Positions 33,370-45,054 of a stretch of DNA of 64,000 bases are shown here, piece by piece. The DNA is from Massospora cicadina (lineage: Eukaryota > Entomophthoromycota > Entomophthoromycetes > Entomophthorales > Entomophthoraceae): NCBI GenBank assembly GCA_022478985.1, contig JAKSZP010009614.1, positions 1 through 64,000 on the forward strand. The letters run 5' to 3'. The notes beneath the pieces were generated by a model, which was given only the letters and a program-made list of their open reading frames with translations, did not search any database and had not been told where the DNA came from. Both the position numbers and the translations under genes were made by a program. Numbering within the stretch: the stretch's first letter is position 1; each line of letters starts with the position of its first letter.

Positions 33370-34930
33370 ACTTTCCCTCCCTGGCGACCCATGAAATCCA
33401 CTTCAGCTGAAGTGCTTTAATCATACTCCAGACGTTAATCAAACTGATTAACCTCTTCTTCTCCTCCTAACACAAGTTATAATAACAGGTTTTTGATCTT
33501 TGCCCTTTCAGATGAACTGGATTACTGAACTCATTTTTTATTTTATGGAAGATACTGGCAGTGGAATAAATATGGCAATGTACCATAATCTGGAATTTGA
33601 AAGTGTTCATGACAATACCCTGGCGCGATATGATAAATTGAGCCATTGCCATTTCCAAGCCACCGTTTGTTGTCTTCTTTAATTTTGAACTAATTTTTTT
33701 GTGGCGCTGCCCGCCCAGGGATGGGACATCCAAGGTACATAAACTCCTCCACAGTTGCCATACAGTGAATCAAGCTCTTTGGTGACACATCTAACGTTGC
33801 CGTTCTGCCAATGGACCAAGCCCTGGATTATGACAGATTGACCTTTGCGTTATCTGCGTTTTGGTACATCTTCAGAGTGTTAATCACCTCCTTATCCACC
33901 TCCTCTGATGAAACAAAAATTCATGTATAATCCTCAAACATTGAGTGGGAATACTCCTTTCTATTGATTTTAAGTTTCTTCCAGTCAGAATTCTTGAGAG
34001 CCACTGAAAGGGTCTCTATTGCAAGAACAAACAACAAGGGAGATCGAGGTTCTCCTTGACTCATGCCCCTAAACACCTTAAAAGGGTAGGAGAGGACCCC
34101 ATTTATATCGACAACCAATGAGGCTTCCCCATAAATTGCTTTAAGCATTCTCAACAAGCGCCCTTTGATTCCAACCCTACTTAACACTTTCCAAAGGAAC
34201 TCATGATTCACCTGTTCATACGCCTTCTCTTGGTCAAGAAACAGTAGCCACCCCCACTGGCCATACTGTCTACTTGCTCATTCTTCTATCAGATGAAGCA
34301 GTATCAAATTATCAATAATTTAGCGCCCCTGGGTTAAACCCATTCTTCTCTTTCCCAACAACGTTCGCCACAAACCCTTTAGTCAATTGGTTAGGATTTT
34401 CATTGAGATTCTTATAGTTAACGTTGAGCAGAGTCAAAGGCCAAGAGCTCCCCGTGAGGGAGTTATTGCCCTTCTTATGCAACGTTACCACTACGCCTTT
34501 CAAAAACGCCAGGTCAATTGCACCAGAGACTAGTAGCTAACTGTAGAGTTTAGTAAGCATCTCGGACATTTCTGCCTGAAACAACTTGTGGATCTCATGA
34601 TCAACCCATCCTCCTCAGGAGACTTGCCATTCTTTCCATTGCAGATAGTGTCTGACACCTCTGACTTGTGGATCTTGATACATAGGTGCTGCTGAGTCTC
34701 CTTCAGAAGTACCACCAGTCCGCTTGTAAGTACTTTGGTTGCCTCTGGGTAATTCTCCAAGGGACCATAAAGGTTCTCATAGTAGGACCTGGCCTCTTCA
34801 ACCATGCGAGCTGCATCCTTCACCTCAACTCCCTCATCACAAAGTGACAAGATTCTTTCCCAAGGGTCTTAAAGCCTTTACTGCCTTGCGGAGAGAGCCA
34901 CATTGCTGTAAGAGTCCTCATCCCGCCTAA
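33370..34930 (-). pseudogene. LINE1 reverse transcriptase
   Basis: Non-LTR RT for target-primed reverse transcription. 34530-34850 contains DTICNGKNGKSPEEDGL (the KSPGPDG block). 34312-34503 reads MKGVVVTLHKKGNNSLTGSS and VVGKEKNGFNPGA. 33921-34211 reads NHEFLWKVLSRVGIKGRLLR, INGVLSYPF and RGMSQGEPRSPLLFVLAIET. The catalytic FADD box is FEDY at 33927-33938, followed at once by a stop-bearing stretch, so it is inactive. It continues beyond G5 at 27170. Confidence 0.85.
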
Positions 34931-34939
34931 ATTTCCTTT

Positions 34940-36030
34940 GTTTGAGGAGATTCACCATGAATTCTTTCATCGATTTCACATACAGTTAAGCTTTGGCAGT
35001 GTAGGTAGATTCCCCCATGGGCGCAGCCTACTTGCAGGTACTCTTGAAGCTCCTCTCCAAGGTTTTATAACTCAAATGTATGGCCCCTATTTGCCTCCCA
35101 GAGATCCAACATGCCATCTTAAAATGATTCTTTATCCACAGCCATTTTACTGGCGCGTCTAGCTTCCCCACAATCCGAATTCTTACCATTTCACCTTCTT
35201 CCTCAAGATCTCCTAAAGTGGAGACCACCTCAAAAGTTTAGGGTTCAGTCTCCAGATTCCTTTAACTTCAGAAGCAACCAGAGGGTCACTGATATGCAGT
35301 TCTAGGGGCCTGTGGTCCAAAGCACATAAATCATGATTCTGAAGAATCAACTTGCAGCGAATTAAGAGAGGCTGAGGCACCAACACAAGGTCAATGCGGG
35401 AGAAATGATCCCCATGGACGTGATTCCACCCAGTCTCCCCTTTCTCACCACGTCACGCTTTCCAAGCATCCAGTAGGCCAAGGTTGATCATTAAACTGGC
35501 CAACTTTTGGGTTCCAGGATCAGAGCTCCAGTTGTATGAAGCCCCAAACCTGTTATCCCTAAACCAGACACAGTTAATGTCCCCCTCACTACTGACCCCC
35601 TATGCCTTCCGCCTGGATCCTTAGGCCGACCTTCTGGAAGAAGGCCTTCCTTTCTGACCCAGAATTTGGCGCATATAAGCCGATAAACCAAATTGGTTTC
35701 CTCTCTTAACAATGATATTACTGCCACTCTTTAACCCATAAACCAATACCCTTTTATCCAGCACCTTGACCTTGCCCACCCACCAGACCAAGATACCACC
35801 CTTTGGCTTCTCCCCTCCCTCTTTCCTACCCTAAGAGCGAGTCAAAGTTTGGTTGATCCACCAAGTGAGAGTAAAATGATTGCTTCAAAGGGAATTGGTA
35901 AGACCAATCCTCTTACACCACAGGTTTGGACTTAGTCTTAGTGAGTAAGCTGATATAAATCCCATGTTGTTGCAATCTAAGTTTTACCTGCTGCTGCTGC
36001 CTGAGGACATTCAGACCTCATGCATTAGCA
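34940..36030 (-). pseudogene. LINE1 APE-type endonuclease
   Basis: Apurinic-endonuclease-like domain that nicks target DNA. Minus-strand motifs across two frames: ANARGLN-like start near 36010, VLVYGLKSGSN near 35720, GDINCVWFRDNRFGAS near 35550 (the GDFN block), DHFSRIDLVLVPQPLL near 35370-35420, and ALDHRPLELHISDP near 35300 (the SDH block; the catalytic His is kept). Stops separate the blocks. Confidence 0.75.
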
Positions 36031-36039
36031 AATTCAACC

Positions 36040-37900
36040 AAGATCACCATAGTTTATAAATCGAAGAGGCTTTGGTGTAAGGATCTGGGAGGTCTCCATT
36101 CTCTTCCAACTCAGCTGGTTTAGTGGGACCACATTTCTTCCTCCCCTTTCTAGTGCTAGACTGGGCCAGTGGTGGTGGCTTCTTAGTCACAGCAGCTTCT
36201 GGAATCTTACCCTTTCCAGGGTCCTCGACTGATCCCTCCACTTCATTTGGGGCATTGGGTTAGAAGACATTGGCCCACTATTGCTATCAGGAAGCACCTC
36301 CCTCACCTCCGCCTCTTCCCCTACGATCCTTGAGCGCTCTGTCACACCTACATCATTAATTGTTGCTCGCCTCTTACACAATCGAGTAATGGGGAGAGCC
36401 CCATCCATTTGGAAAGCAACCTTTTCCAGAAGTCCTTTGCAGATTAAGAAAGAGCGCCACTTAGCTTGATTTGGAGTCTATCAGCTTCCCTCGCCTTCTG
36501 GAAACACTTTGACTCCTTACTGACCTTTCTGGTGCCTTTCAGCACCTTGTTCACCGCCTCCAAATTGGCGTTTCCAGCCGCCGCATCCTTTGCTATGGCT
36601 GACAACTCTGTTAGTCTCTCATACGCCTTCTGGAGAGCCAACTTCTCTTTCTCTGAGGGCATCACGAATGGCACCCCTCTCTAGGCCCATCAGGTTTGGT
36701 CACTGCCGCAGGAGGTTTATCCTGAGGACACTTAGCTCTGACATGCCCCTTCAAGCCACACAAGAAACACCTGCCCAGAGACACCACAGGGACACTTTAG
36801 GTCCCCACAGTAACTGAAAGAGGCAACTCCCCATAGGACTCTTAAGTTAGCTTTTAAACTCAGTCCCCAGAGCCTACGGCGAACTTTTTCAATCTACCGT
36901 CATTCTGCTTCAAGTTCTTTACCAACTTGTTCTCACTAAAGGAGATCACTCTGATAAAGCCTTTCAGCTGAGACATCATGGCCTAACAATGACAACAGGT
37001 GGCAAGTCCTCAGTATGAACTTTCTAATCTTGTTGCTAACGTCAAGACATTTGGCCTCATCGTCCTTGGTGCTCAAACTGGCGGTCAAAATCTGTTTCAT
37101 CTGAAGCTAGACGTGAAAGTCAAAAGTATAAACACAGGAGCCAAATGTGAAATATGGAGTGGGGCGAATTCATACACCTCAATCATGAAGACCATGAGCA
37201 TTTCCTTAGACCACCCAGTCTTTACTTCCACAACGTGAATCATCTTGAGGCTATCCACTATGCTTGCCATCAAATCTTTTGAGGGGCCCGAGTTCCCCAG
37301 TTTGTAAAGCTTGGTTATGATACCATATCCATTATTAGCCACCACCTCAAAGGAGACCGAGCCTTCTGTGCAGCGGGGTCACCCCTGCTATTGATTTGTT
37401 AACGTAGTTGGTCTCTCGGGCTTGTTTTGTAAAAAAGTTTGGCCTCTTCAGGCCCTTTTTGTGTTGGAACCATTGCATCCCTTTTGGGTCAATCTGTCAT
37501 TTGGTAAGTGAGTGCTCTCAACTTTTGCTGCACCAGTATAAGCCCACATAAGCTACTAGCCGTTATCAAGGTTTCAGGCCAACCTTGAAAACCGCGTTAA
37601 TTATTATAGACAGGTGGGCCGATGCCCAGCCATTCAGGATTGCCTCACCCTTGTCACACATACCCGCTTTTTAGCGCCCCGCCTCATAGAAAAGTAGTGT
37701 GACAGACGATATGCCTGAATCTTGCCTCCCCCTTTCTGACCATATTCCCCCACCAAAGGAGAGTGGAAGCACCCGCTAGAATAGGTTGGATCACAGTCAT
37801 TAGCTTCCAATCCACACCTCTTTCAGGCCACTTCAGGACCCTTCTGTGGTGCCTCTCTTGATTCCAGTATTGGCTACTCACTCATGTTTCCATGGGCTTT
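36040..37900 (-). pseudogene. LINE1 ORF1 (gag-like) with CCHC knuckle
   Basis: RNA-binding ORF1 protein. A CCHC knuckle CFLCGLKGHVRAKC is encoded near 36733-36774 on the minus strand with all ligands kept. Downstream is a Lys/Pro-rich tail (KKPPPLAQSSTRKGRKKCG, 36044-36241). 36444-36674 carries a long Lys/Glu/Ala helix (LQKAYERLTELSAIAKDAAA), and 37097-37345 a further N-terminal frame. 37400-37900 is probably the 5' end of ORF1 plus 5' UTR and is poorly readable. Confidence 0.68.
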
Positions 37901-37929
37901 CATAAGTCATGCCACGAGAAGGCCTTCAG

Positions 37930-38448
37930 CTTACCTTACCTAGCTCTTAGTCAAGGCGTCATCTTATTTTTATGTTGTTCAGCTAGTAAAATGATACATG
38001 ATCCATCACAACACTATTAAGTAGTCCATATAATTGCGGTCAAAAAAGTTTTACTTCATATGTTACCAACAAGCACTTTTTCCCATCAGCTTGTAGTTAC
38101 TTTTAGCTCTTGTAAAAACCTTGGATTAGCACTGCTTGGGTGGTCTATCTCTTATAAATCCAATTAGCAAGTTTAACTATGAGTCAAATTTACTAGTGTC
38201 TGTATACAGGTAAAACGTTTAGTTCAAGTCTGGGGTAGGCTAGGATTAATGCCTTTACCAATGTAGCTTTCAACTTTTATAAATCCATCTCTTACCCCAG
38301 GCCCATTCCAACTTGGTTCCCTGGTTAACAGGTAGGTGAGCGGTGAAACCAAATATGCAAAATGGGGGATACTCTGCTAAAAATATTTCACCATCCCACA
38401 GAATACTTAAATGTCGCACCTACTTTTGGGTTGCTCCATAGCTATTAT
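37930..38448 (-). pseudogene. G6 gypsy fragment: RT thumb and RNase H start
   Basis: Minus-strand reading from 38430 leftward gives a VKYF-like thumb block, HFAYLVSPLTCLL-like codons and KLKATLVKALILAYPR near 38240-38290, matching the RT-RNase H junction of gypsy elements. Sequence 45055-46050 continues it on the other side of LINE2: the 15-bp target CTCCATAGCTATTAT is present at both ends. Confidence 0.65.
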
Positions 38449-41242
38449 TTTTTTCTATTTAAATGAGGTAAGCCGTCCAGGGGACGGAAAATACCAATAT
38501 ATGTAATGGGATAAGGGGAGGTGAAGTATATCGAGCTTTAGGCACTCCAGAGTAGATGAGCTACCCCTGTTGCCAGCTGGTACCACCAGGTATAGGGGGG
38601 TTGGATGCCTTACTCCGAAGGGGTTTCCCCTATTATGGAGCAGGTGTTGAGGAAGGGGTCTGTATGCAGAAACCAGTCTGGGAACCATGATTCAAAGAGT
38701 TGTTATTGCTTTGGCCTCATGTATCCATATAGCCAGGCTTGAAAGTTTTCCAGTAGGTGTAGGTGAAATCTGCTGATTGTCCCATGGATGATTGGCATGG
38801 TTCCCTTTAAGGCATCCAGTGCTATGGTATGGATTGTCCACAGTGCAATGGCAACTATCAGGGAGAGGAGTGTGGGTGGTATTGGGTATTCAAGTTAGAG
38901 TGCGAGGAGGCTTCTAGAGATTGACAGCTCCTGGTCATTGGTGGTTCTTAAAAGACGTGCAACTTCCCGCCATATAGCTCTAGATGGGGGGCATGTTTTG
39001 AGGCGGTGGTGCAGGGTGCCATCCACTCCACACACTGCGCACACTGCATGAAGAGAGTTGGAGTGATCTGCTGTTCTGTAGGTTCTTCTGAGGCAACGCC
39101 AGGTGTTAGCTCTTACCCTTGGCTGGAGGAGCGGATGATTGTTAGCCTCCCTATTGCCTTCTGTGTTGTGAGGTTGTAGGAAATGTCTAAAGCATCCATG
39201 TAGTTGATTCTTGCAATGAATGGGGCCACGTCATTTGTGTCCCTCTGGGAGTGGTCATCTGGTTTCCTTAGCGTGAAGTGATCTCTAGGCCTTCCCCTTC
39301 CCTAACTAGTTCCTGTGAGAGTGACGGTCCACCCTATGTGCCATATAATGTGGAGGAGGCTCTTGAATTGAGGAGGGGTTCCATGTGGGCCTTCTGCATT
39401 GGGGCGGTTTGCAAGGTATGTGAGCAGGCTGGATGGGTTGTGTGGGTTGGATAGTTTGAGCACCTGCACAAAGTTGGCTCACGCTGCTCTAGACCATTGT
39501 TGTTGTGAAAGGTCTGGTGCTAGGACTTCCTCTATCTAGGCGCCCAATATACAGTTGGCGTGGACCTCAAAGCTTATTAGGCCCATGCCTCCACAAGGAG
39601 TGTGGGCCAAAGAGTGTTTCCACCCATAAAGTAGCCAGGGCCCAGGCCACAGCCATCCCTGGACAAGTGCGCAGACTGAGGATATGAACAAAGGTGAAGA
39701 GGAAATTTCGTGGGCTGGGAACCACAGCATTGATAGGATGAATGAGTTGGCAACTGTTAATCGCCCCGTTAGTCCTGGGGATCTTCCCCTTGAGGGAGGC
39801 GACGCGGTTAACCACCGTGTAGTAGGTTGTTCTCAATTGTCTCATTGGCATACCCCCCTGTTTCTAGCTATATCCAAGGCTGCGGACAGGGTTGGTTGAA
39901 GGAGTTGATGCAAAGGGTCTTTTAGTAGGTTGTTCCTTTGTGGGGAGCTGTGGGGTTTGGGTGTTGTGGTCTAGATGTTATTGTACTTTCCTAGGAGGAT
40001 TTTTTCCATTTTCTTTTGTTGAGCGATGCATTACTCACAATGGAATATTCCTCCAGGGTGCATTCCAGCTGTCAGGCATCATTGTTGTTAGCTATACCTG
40101 TCACACAGTCATCTGCAAAGGCTTGTATCTTGAAAGTTGGTTGGCCTTGTGCCGTTATGCCCATAAGGCGTGAGTAAGCGATGTGAAGGAGAGGATCGAT
40201 GCTGAAGTTATACAGCAGTGGGCTGAAGGGGTCCCCTTGTTTGAGCCCTCAGCGTGGTGTGATCTTGTTGGTTAGAAAGTTAGGGCCACATACAGCCATG
40301 GATGCGGACTCTGTTAGGAGCATCACCTAGTTTATGAATCTGGGTGGGAGTTTGAAGGCGCTTAGGCATTCCTTTGGGTATGGCCAACTTACACGATCAT
40401 ATTACTTCTCCTGACCTAGGAAAACCAGGGCTCCAGTTGCTTTGGACTGACACATATTAACGACGGGATGTATATTGGTCCATATTGAACGCCCTGGTAT
40501 GAATCCAAACTGATTGGGTGACATGACTTTGGATGCTATTGTGCCTAATCTGGTGGCTAAAATTTTTGTAAGTAGCTTTGTATCAGTGTTAGAGAGTGCA
40601 ATTGGGCGCCAGTTGGCCAGGTCCAGTTTGTCGCCCTTTTTAAACAGGGTTATGACATAGGAGTCCTGGCCATTAGGTAGGAGGCGTGTCTTCAACAGGC
40701 ACTGGTTTATTGATGCCAAGAGGAGAGGGGTGATTTTCTTGAAGATTCCTTTTTTTATAATCGCAGGGTATTCCATCAGGCCCTGGGCACTTCCTATGTG
40801 GTGCACCGCGGACTGTGTCCCAGAGCTCCTCCTGTGTGATTAGTTTTAAGAGGTTATAGTTTGACGGTGTGCTTTTTATTACAGCGGTGTGTATAAATTT
40901 TTTAATTTTTTTGGGGGTTGGGGTGTCAAGGTATAGTTTGGTGTAGTAGCGGTATACTTCCAGCTTGACCTCTTTTGGGTCAGTTGCCACGGTGTTGTCA
41001 TCTTTGCAGACCTATGTGCACATGGCTGGTTGCGCGGGAGTGGAATTGGAGGAGAAGTACGTTGAGCAGGTTTTGCCTTCTTTTATTAACTTACCTTTTC
41101 TCAAAACTTTGATTCCGTGTTGGTGTTTGTAGATTAGGGCGTTTAGGTGGGCGGAAATTTCCTCCTATCTACGCCCCCTGGTAGGGGATGTAGCCTGACT
41201 TTGGGGTGTTACGCTCAAGGTGGTTCAGTTCTGCCAAGGTGT

Positions 41243-42609
41243 TGTAAGTCTTGGGGAGTGTCCTTTGGCTCTTGATCAAGCTATCTTTCTGTTCCCAAAT
41301 AAAAAGACACCAAAGAGGATGGTGGTACCCCTCATCACCCAGGGTGATCTCGCTCACATAGTTGATGAGCAATGGGTGACAGCCCATCCACTTCAGATCC
41401 CACCCCCAATTTTCTCACTCACCTCAGCAGAACTGTTGCAGGGAATTAGTGAAATCTGTGCCAAGATTATAGAACTGAAATCAGTCGGATCTAATTTGGG
41501 TGGCAATCTGGCTGATGGCCAAAATTTGAATGGCTGTAAAAGCATGAAGAATGAGATATCAGCCAGATCGCCTGATGGTTCCAATTTGATCCCTAAAACA
41601 GTAGAACAAATATTGGGTGCTATTGATGAGGGTTCTAAGCCCTCTGATATAATTTGGGCGTTGTGTTCAATGTGCTACTGTTGACCAAACAAACGGTTAA
41701 ATGACCAAGCGTGGGCAGGTTGGCCGCCCCAAACCCGTTCCCAACCAAATGGTCCCATCCCTATATGGGATGGCCTTGGGGGATTCCCGCCGCTCGTTGG
41801 GCCAGACGCCATCGTGCTAACCACCAGAAATGTAGTCGATCCTTGGCCCAGATGCTTGAGGTTGGACTGACAGAGACTCATCCTGCCACCAAATTTTGTA
41901 ATGTCAGTTTCCAAAGAATAAACCCCCCACTCCTGACCAAATTGCCATTTAGGCCAAATTTGTGGATCCTGACCGCGCCTTATCACTACCCAATCAACCA
42001 CTATTTAATCAGTTATAAGGCACTGAGAAAATTGTTGGTTGATTTTCTTACTTTCTTTTCCAAAATAAAATTTTATTAAAAACCCAAATTTTTATTTTCT
42101 TCCTTTCCAACCACATCCCAGATGGCATTTTCCTGGTGGTCCGCCACTCCACACTCTGGGTGGGCCTTACCAATTCTTTTGGTTACCATAGTTCCCTCCA
42201 TTGCCAATTGGTTTCAACGAGTCTGATATTTTTGGCTCTACAACCCTGTCCTCATGACCTTTTGGAAACAATATACAGGGATCTTATGGCCCTACGTTCA
42301 ACAACTACAAGAGAAGATCCGCCTCTCTACCACTCCCAACAAAATGGCCTTAACAACCAAGAATCTCATAGAAACTATCACATTAGTTTCCCCCTGTTAC
42401 TAGGACCCCAGGGTCTGGAGTATATTCAGTGTGGTTTGCCGTCGGGATACTCCTAACCTTGTCATTTTGTCACCATTATTTGGTATCATCTCCCACTCCA
42501 TATCAAGTCATACGGTCAGCAATGCCCCTGGCATTCTGGCTTACTTTCTGGATGTTCACGCATCCTGACTGGCAGGTCGGTCTAAACTTCTTCTGCCATT
42601 TCCATGACA
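41243..42609 (+). repeat. solo LTR (1367 bp) with GGTGT target-site duplication
   Basis: Begins TGTAAGTCTTGG, ends CCATGACA and is flanked by GGTGT at 41238-41242 and 42610-42614. LINE3 is collinear across the gap, which proves insertion. It contains a TATA-like TATTTAA near 42001 and AATAAA near 42064, so transcription in this orientation is likely. It carries two open frames: one through 41243-41684 and a hydrophobic one from 42121. It is unrelated at sequence level to the gypsy LTRs here but similar in layout to the chromovirus LTR. Left by recombination between two LTRs. Confidence 0.9.
42121..42546 (+). pseudogene. hydrophobic open frame in the U5 region of the solo LTR
   Basis: An ATG about 85 bases after the predicted transcription start opens MAFSWWSATPHSGWALPILL and VTIVPSIANWF, a likely membrane segment. 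After one TGA the same frame continues (YFWLYNPVLMTFWKQYTGIL, LQEKIRLSTTPNKMALTTKN), meets a TAG, and runs on to a stop near 42546. So one frame spans about 140 codons with two internal stops. Function unknown. The chromovirus LTR has a comparable hydrophobic frame at the same place. Confidence 0.4.
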
Positions 42610-43549
42610 GGTGTGCCTAATTGTGGCTGTGTTGGCGGTGTACTTACATGAGGCGAGATGGCGAGTTTTATTTACTCGTTTGACTTTAAAATTTGACCAG
42701 GTTTCAATGGGTTTGGTATGAATTGGGTTACAATTTTGGATTTTTTGCCTTATATTTGACCCAGTCAGATAATTTAGGCAATTTTATTTTTCTGGGTGTA
42801 ACTTCCTCCAGGTAGACGCCTGTGCGGGAGTTCAGGTTGGTGAAAGCTGCACCAAAACGAGTCAGTGGTCAGAGAAGTTGATCTTCTTTGTCAAGAAGTT
42901 AAAGAAGTTTGAGTAGTGGGTTTTTGGCGTGAAAATGAAGTCAATGCAGCTCATTGAGATGAGTGTTCCCTCATGTATGTTGGGGCAGGTCATCTGGTGG
43001 AGGAGTGGTGACCCGGGAGAGGGTATTATGTAGGCCAAGGGATTCCTCACTACATGTAATTTGATGTGCCTTGGGGGTATCCCCTGGGGTTAGGCCATTG
43101 GTCCATGTTGAGGTTAGCCCAGCAGTTAAAGTCGCCCAGCAGGATGGTACCTGGTGCAAGGGTGAGTGTTGGGATGGTTTTGAGATATTGTTTCCTCTCA
43201 GCTGCGGTATAAGGTGCGTAGATGCATGCTATCAAGATTGTGTCCTCTTAGCATGCAATTGTTGCTTATAGGATGTGTCAGTGCAGATATTAAGAGAAGG
43301 TAGTGGTTTTTAGTTTTTTGTTATTGTGGATGACCACCCCACTGTGGGAAGTCCATACCAATTGGGATGGTGAGACCCTGGCTGACCAGGATTTTTCTTC
43401 CCCTTGTAGGCAGTGGGTTTCTTGGATGGATAAGATATCTACAGGGGGAATTTTCAGGAATTCCAGCTTTTTGGCTTAGGACGATTGATCCCTGGATCCT
43501 ATGATGTTTAAAGCCCATATTGACACTGAGGTGCCCATGGCGCCTCAGG

Positions 43550-44960
43550 AGCGGTTGGGAGGGCCGTCCAGCCCAAAACTAGTGCACCATTTAATAAACT
43601 TTCTATATGTCATTAGGCTTGTCCAATCTATGTCACCGTCCAATCTCTTACCCTGTGCCAATTTTGTGTGTCTTGCAGTTTTTACATTTTGAGTCAATCC
43701 TCCCCGCTCACAACTCATGGTGGTCTAGTGCGGTGTGCTGATTCTTTTCTGTGGTTTCAGGGCTTGAATTTTTAGATGTGGGTCCCACATTTTCGCAAAT
43801 AGTGGAGCTTAATTGTCCAGCTAAATTCGCTTGTTTGATACCACGTGGTGATTTAGTCAAATTGTTGAGAAAATTTTCATCTTAAGTATTTTGCTCTGAT
43901 TGTTTAGCTTGGTTGATTTCCTCTATGTCCTCCTGAATTTGATTGAGGTTGATGGAGGAGGCCATGAGTGATGCAGCCTTGGCTGCTGCCCGCTTGTGGG
44001 CTTCTGTACCATTTTGCGTACTCTGGGTGATACTGAGTCTATGAAAATGTATTTCCCATCCTCTCCCCAGAGGAAGGCGTGGTTGGTGTTGACTATTTTG
44101 GCGAAGTCTTTTCTATCTTCATCCATGGTGTCATCACAGAAGTTTGGAGCCAATATGCCCTCCTTCATGGGGCATATGTGTACCTTGTGCCCCAATGCGC
44201 TTCGGTGGTTGCAGATAGGTGGTGCGCCTTCTGGTGTGACAGGGACTACCTTTGACACTCCCCATCTGGGAGGTGAAACACCGCTGTGTGTGGGATTTTT
44301 GTGAGGTCTTTGTCCACCTCAGGGATCAGGTTGATCATGACAATTGCCTTTCCTGTGCACGGGTTCAGCATCAGGTGAAACTGCTGTAGTTTGAATTGTT
44401 TAATTTCACCGTATCTGGAAAGTCTAGCTTGGAGCTCCTCCTTGATTACCTTGTGTGGAAGGTTGGTAGGGAGTGAGTCAAAGGAGATCAACAAATTATT
44501 TGCTTTGTTTCATATGGTGCACGTGGTGCGCACAATTCGTTTGCCCTTGAGGAGAACAATTTTGACGCAGACTTTTGCGGCAGCTTCTGCATCTTCTTCA
44601 GTTTTGAAGCCCATATCAATATGGCCGTGGTGGATGGTATGGGTGATAATGTACACCACGTGGGGGAAAAGAGAGGCCTGCGCCTCGCTCACAATCACAC
44701 ATATAGTTGGAGATTCAACCCCTAGTAAAAGTGGAGCCTGTGCTCTACCTTTGATAAGGGTTGGGCATACTGGATTTCCATGTCAAAGTTTTGTTTAGTG
44801 GTGAACTCCACAAACCCAGACGGTGTCTGAGTTTGTGGTTTTTTGGCGGCATTAGTTCCTGGTCCCCCTTTAGGGCGTTTCTTGCCCTTTGGAGCACCGT
44901 TTTGCTCATTGCCTAATATGGCTTTCGCCCAATTTAATTGTGATTTAGTTATATCACCCA
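43550..44960 (-). pseudogene. LINE2 ORF1: RRM-like and CCHC protein
   Basis: Start ATG at 44961 (MGDITKSQLNWAKAILGNEQ), followed by a basic stretch (GKKRPKGGPG). An RRM-like fold is suggested by LISFDSLPTNLPHKVIKEEL, SRYGEIKQFKL and GKAIVMINLI (44246-44494). The knuckle at about 44164-44222 reads CNHRSALGHKVHIC, with the second Cys changed to Arg. An Ala/Lys-rich tail and the stop TGA 6 bases before ORF2 follow. Probably binds LINE RNA. Confidence 0.78.
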
Positions 44961-45054
44961 TCTCTCTTGTGTGATTATCAAATTTTGCTGTTCAAATTGA
45001 AGTGTGGTAACTAATGTTGTTTTTATTAGAAAGAAAAGCGATATAATGAATTTA

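Larger units (their letters stand above)
25500..37900 (-). mobile_element. LINE1: L1-like non-LTR retrotransposon split by gypsy G5
   Basis: Minus-strand order from right: ORF1 with CCHC knuckle (36040-37900), APE-type endonuclease (34940-36030), RT (33370-34930), then after the G5 insertion (27176-33364) the ORF2 C-terminus (25600-27170). A T-run on the plus strand at 25527 may be the poly(A) tail. Endonuclease and RT wording differ from LINE2-4, so this is another family. Without G5 it spans about 6.2 kb. The 5' edge is approximate; no target-site duplication was found. Confidence 0.75.
38480..43545 (-). pseudogene. LINE2 ORF2: endonuclease, RT and C-terminal CCHC
   Basis: Endonuclease at 42862-43530 (ILAIQETHC, ACIYAPYTAAERKQY, ILLGDFNCW; catalytic Glu and the GDFN block kept). 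Interrupted by the solo LTR at 41243-42609. RT at 40020-41200: KCPGPDGIP, LFKKGDKLDLANWRPIALSN, FGFIPGRSIW, and an intact FADD at 40108-40119. The C-terminal knuckle CAVCGVDGTLHHRLKTC lies near 38990-39045. The start ATG is about 6 bases after the ORF1 stop. Frameshifts and stops make it inactive. Confidence 0.87.
38449..45054 (-). mobile_element. LINE2: full-length L1-like LINE with 15-bp target-site duplication and a solo LTR inside
   Basis: Flanked by CTCCATAGCTATTAT at 38434-38448 and 45055-45069. The poly(A) tail appears as a T-run at 38449-38460. Removing the solo LTR and one copy of its duplication (1372 bp) leaves about 5234 bp, almost the length of LINE3 (5241 bp). Both copies are collinear from the 5' end (CTTTTCTTTCT on the minus strand) to the 3' tail, so this family's unit is about 5.24 kb. 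It inserted into G6. Confidence 0.93.

Noticed and set aside
43321..43518. Open minus-strand frame beginning MGFKHHRIQ
   Set aside because: Out of frame with the LINE2 endonuclease, which reads through the same bases with QETH-type motifs.
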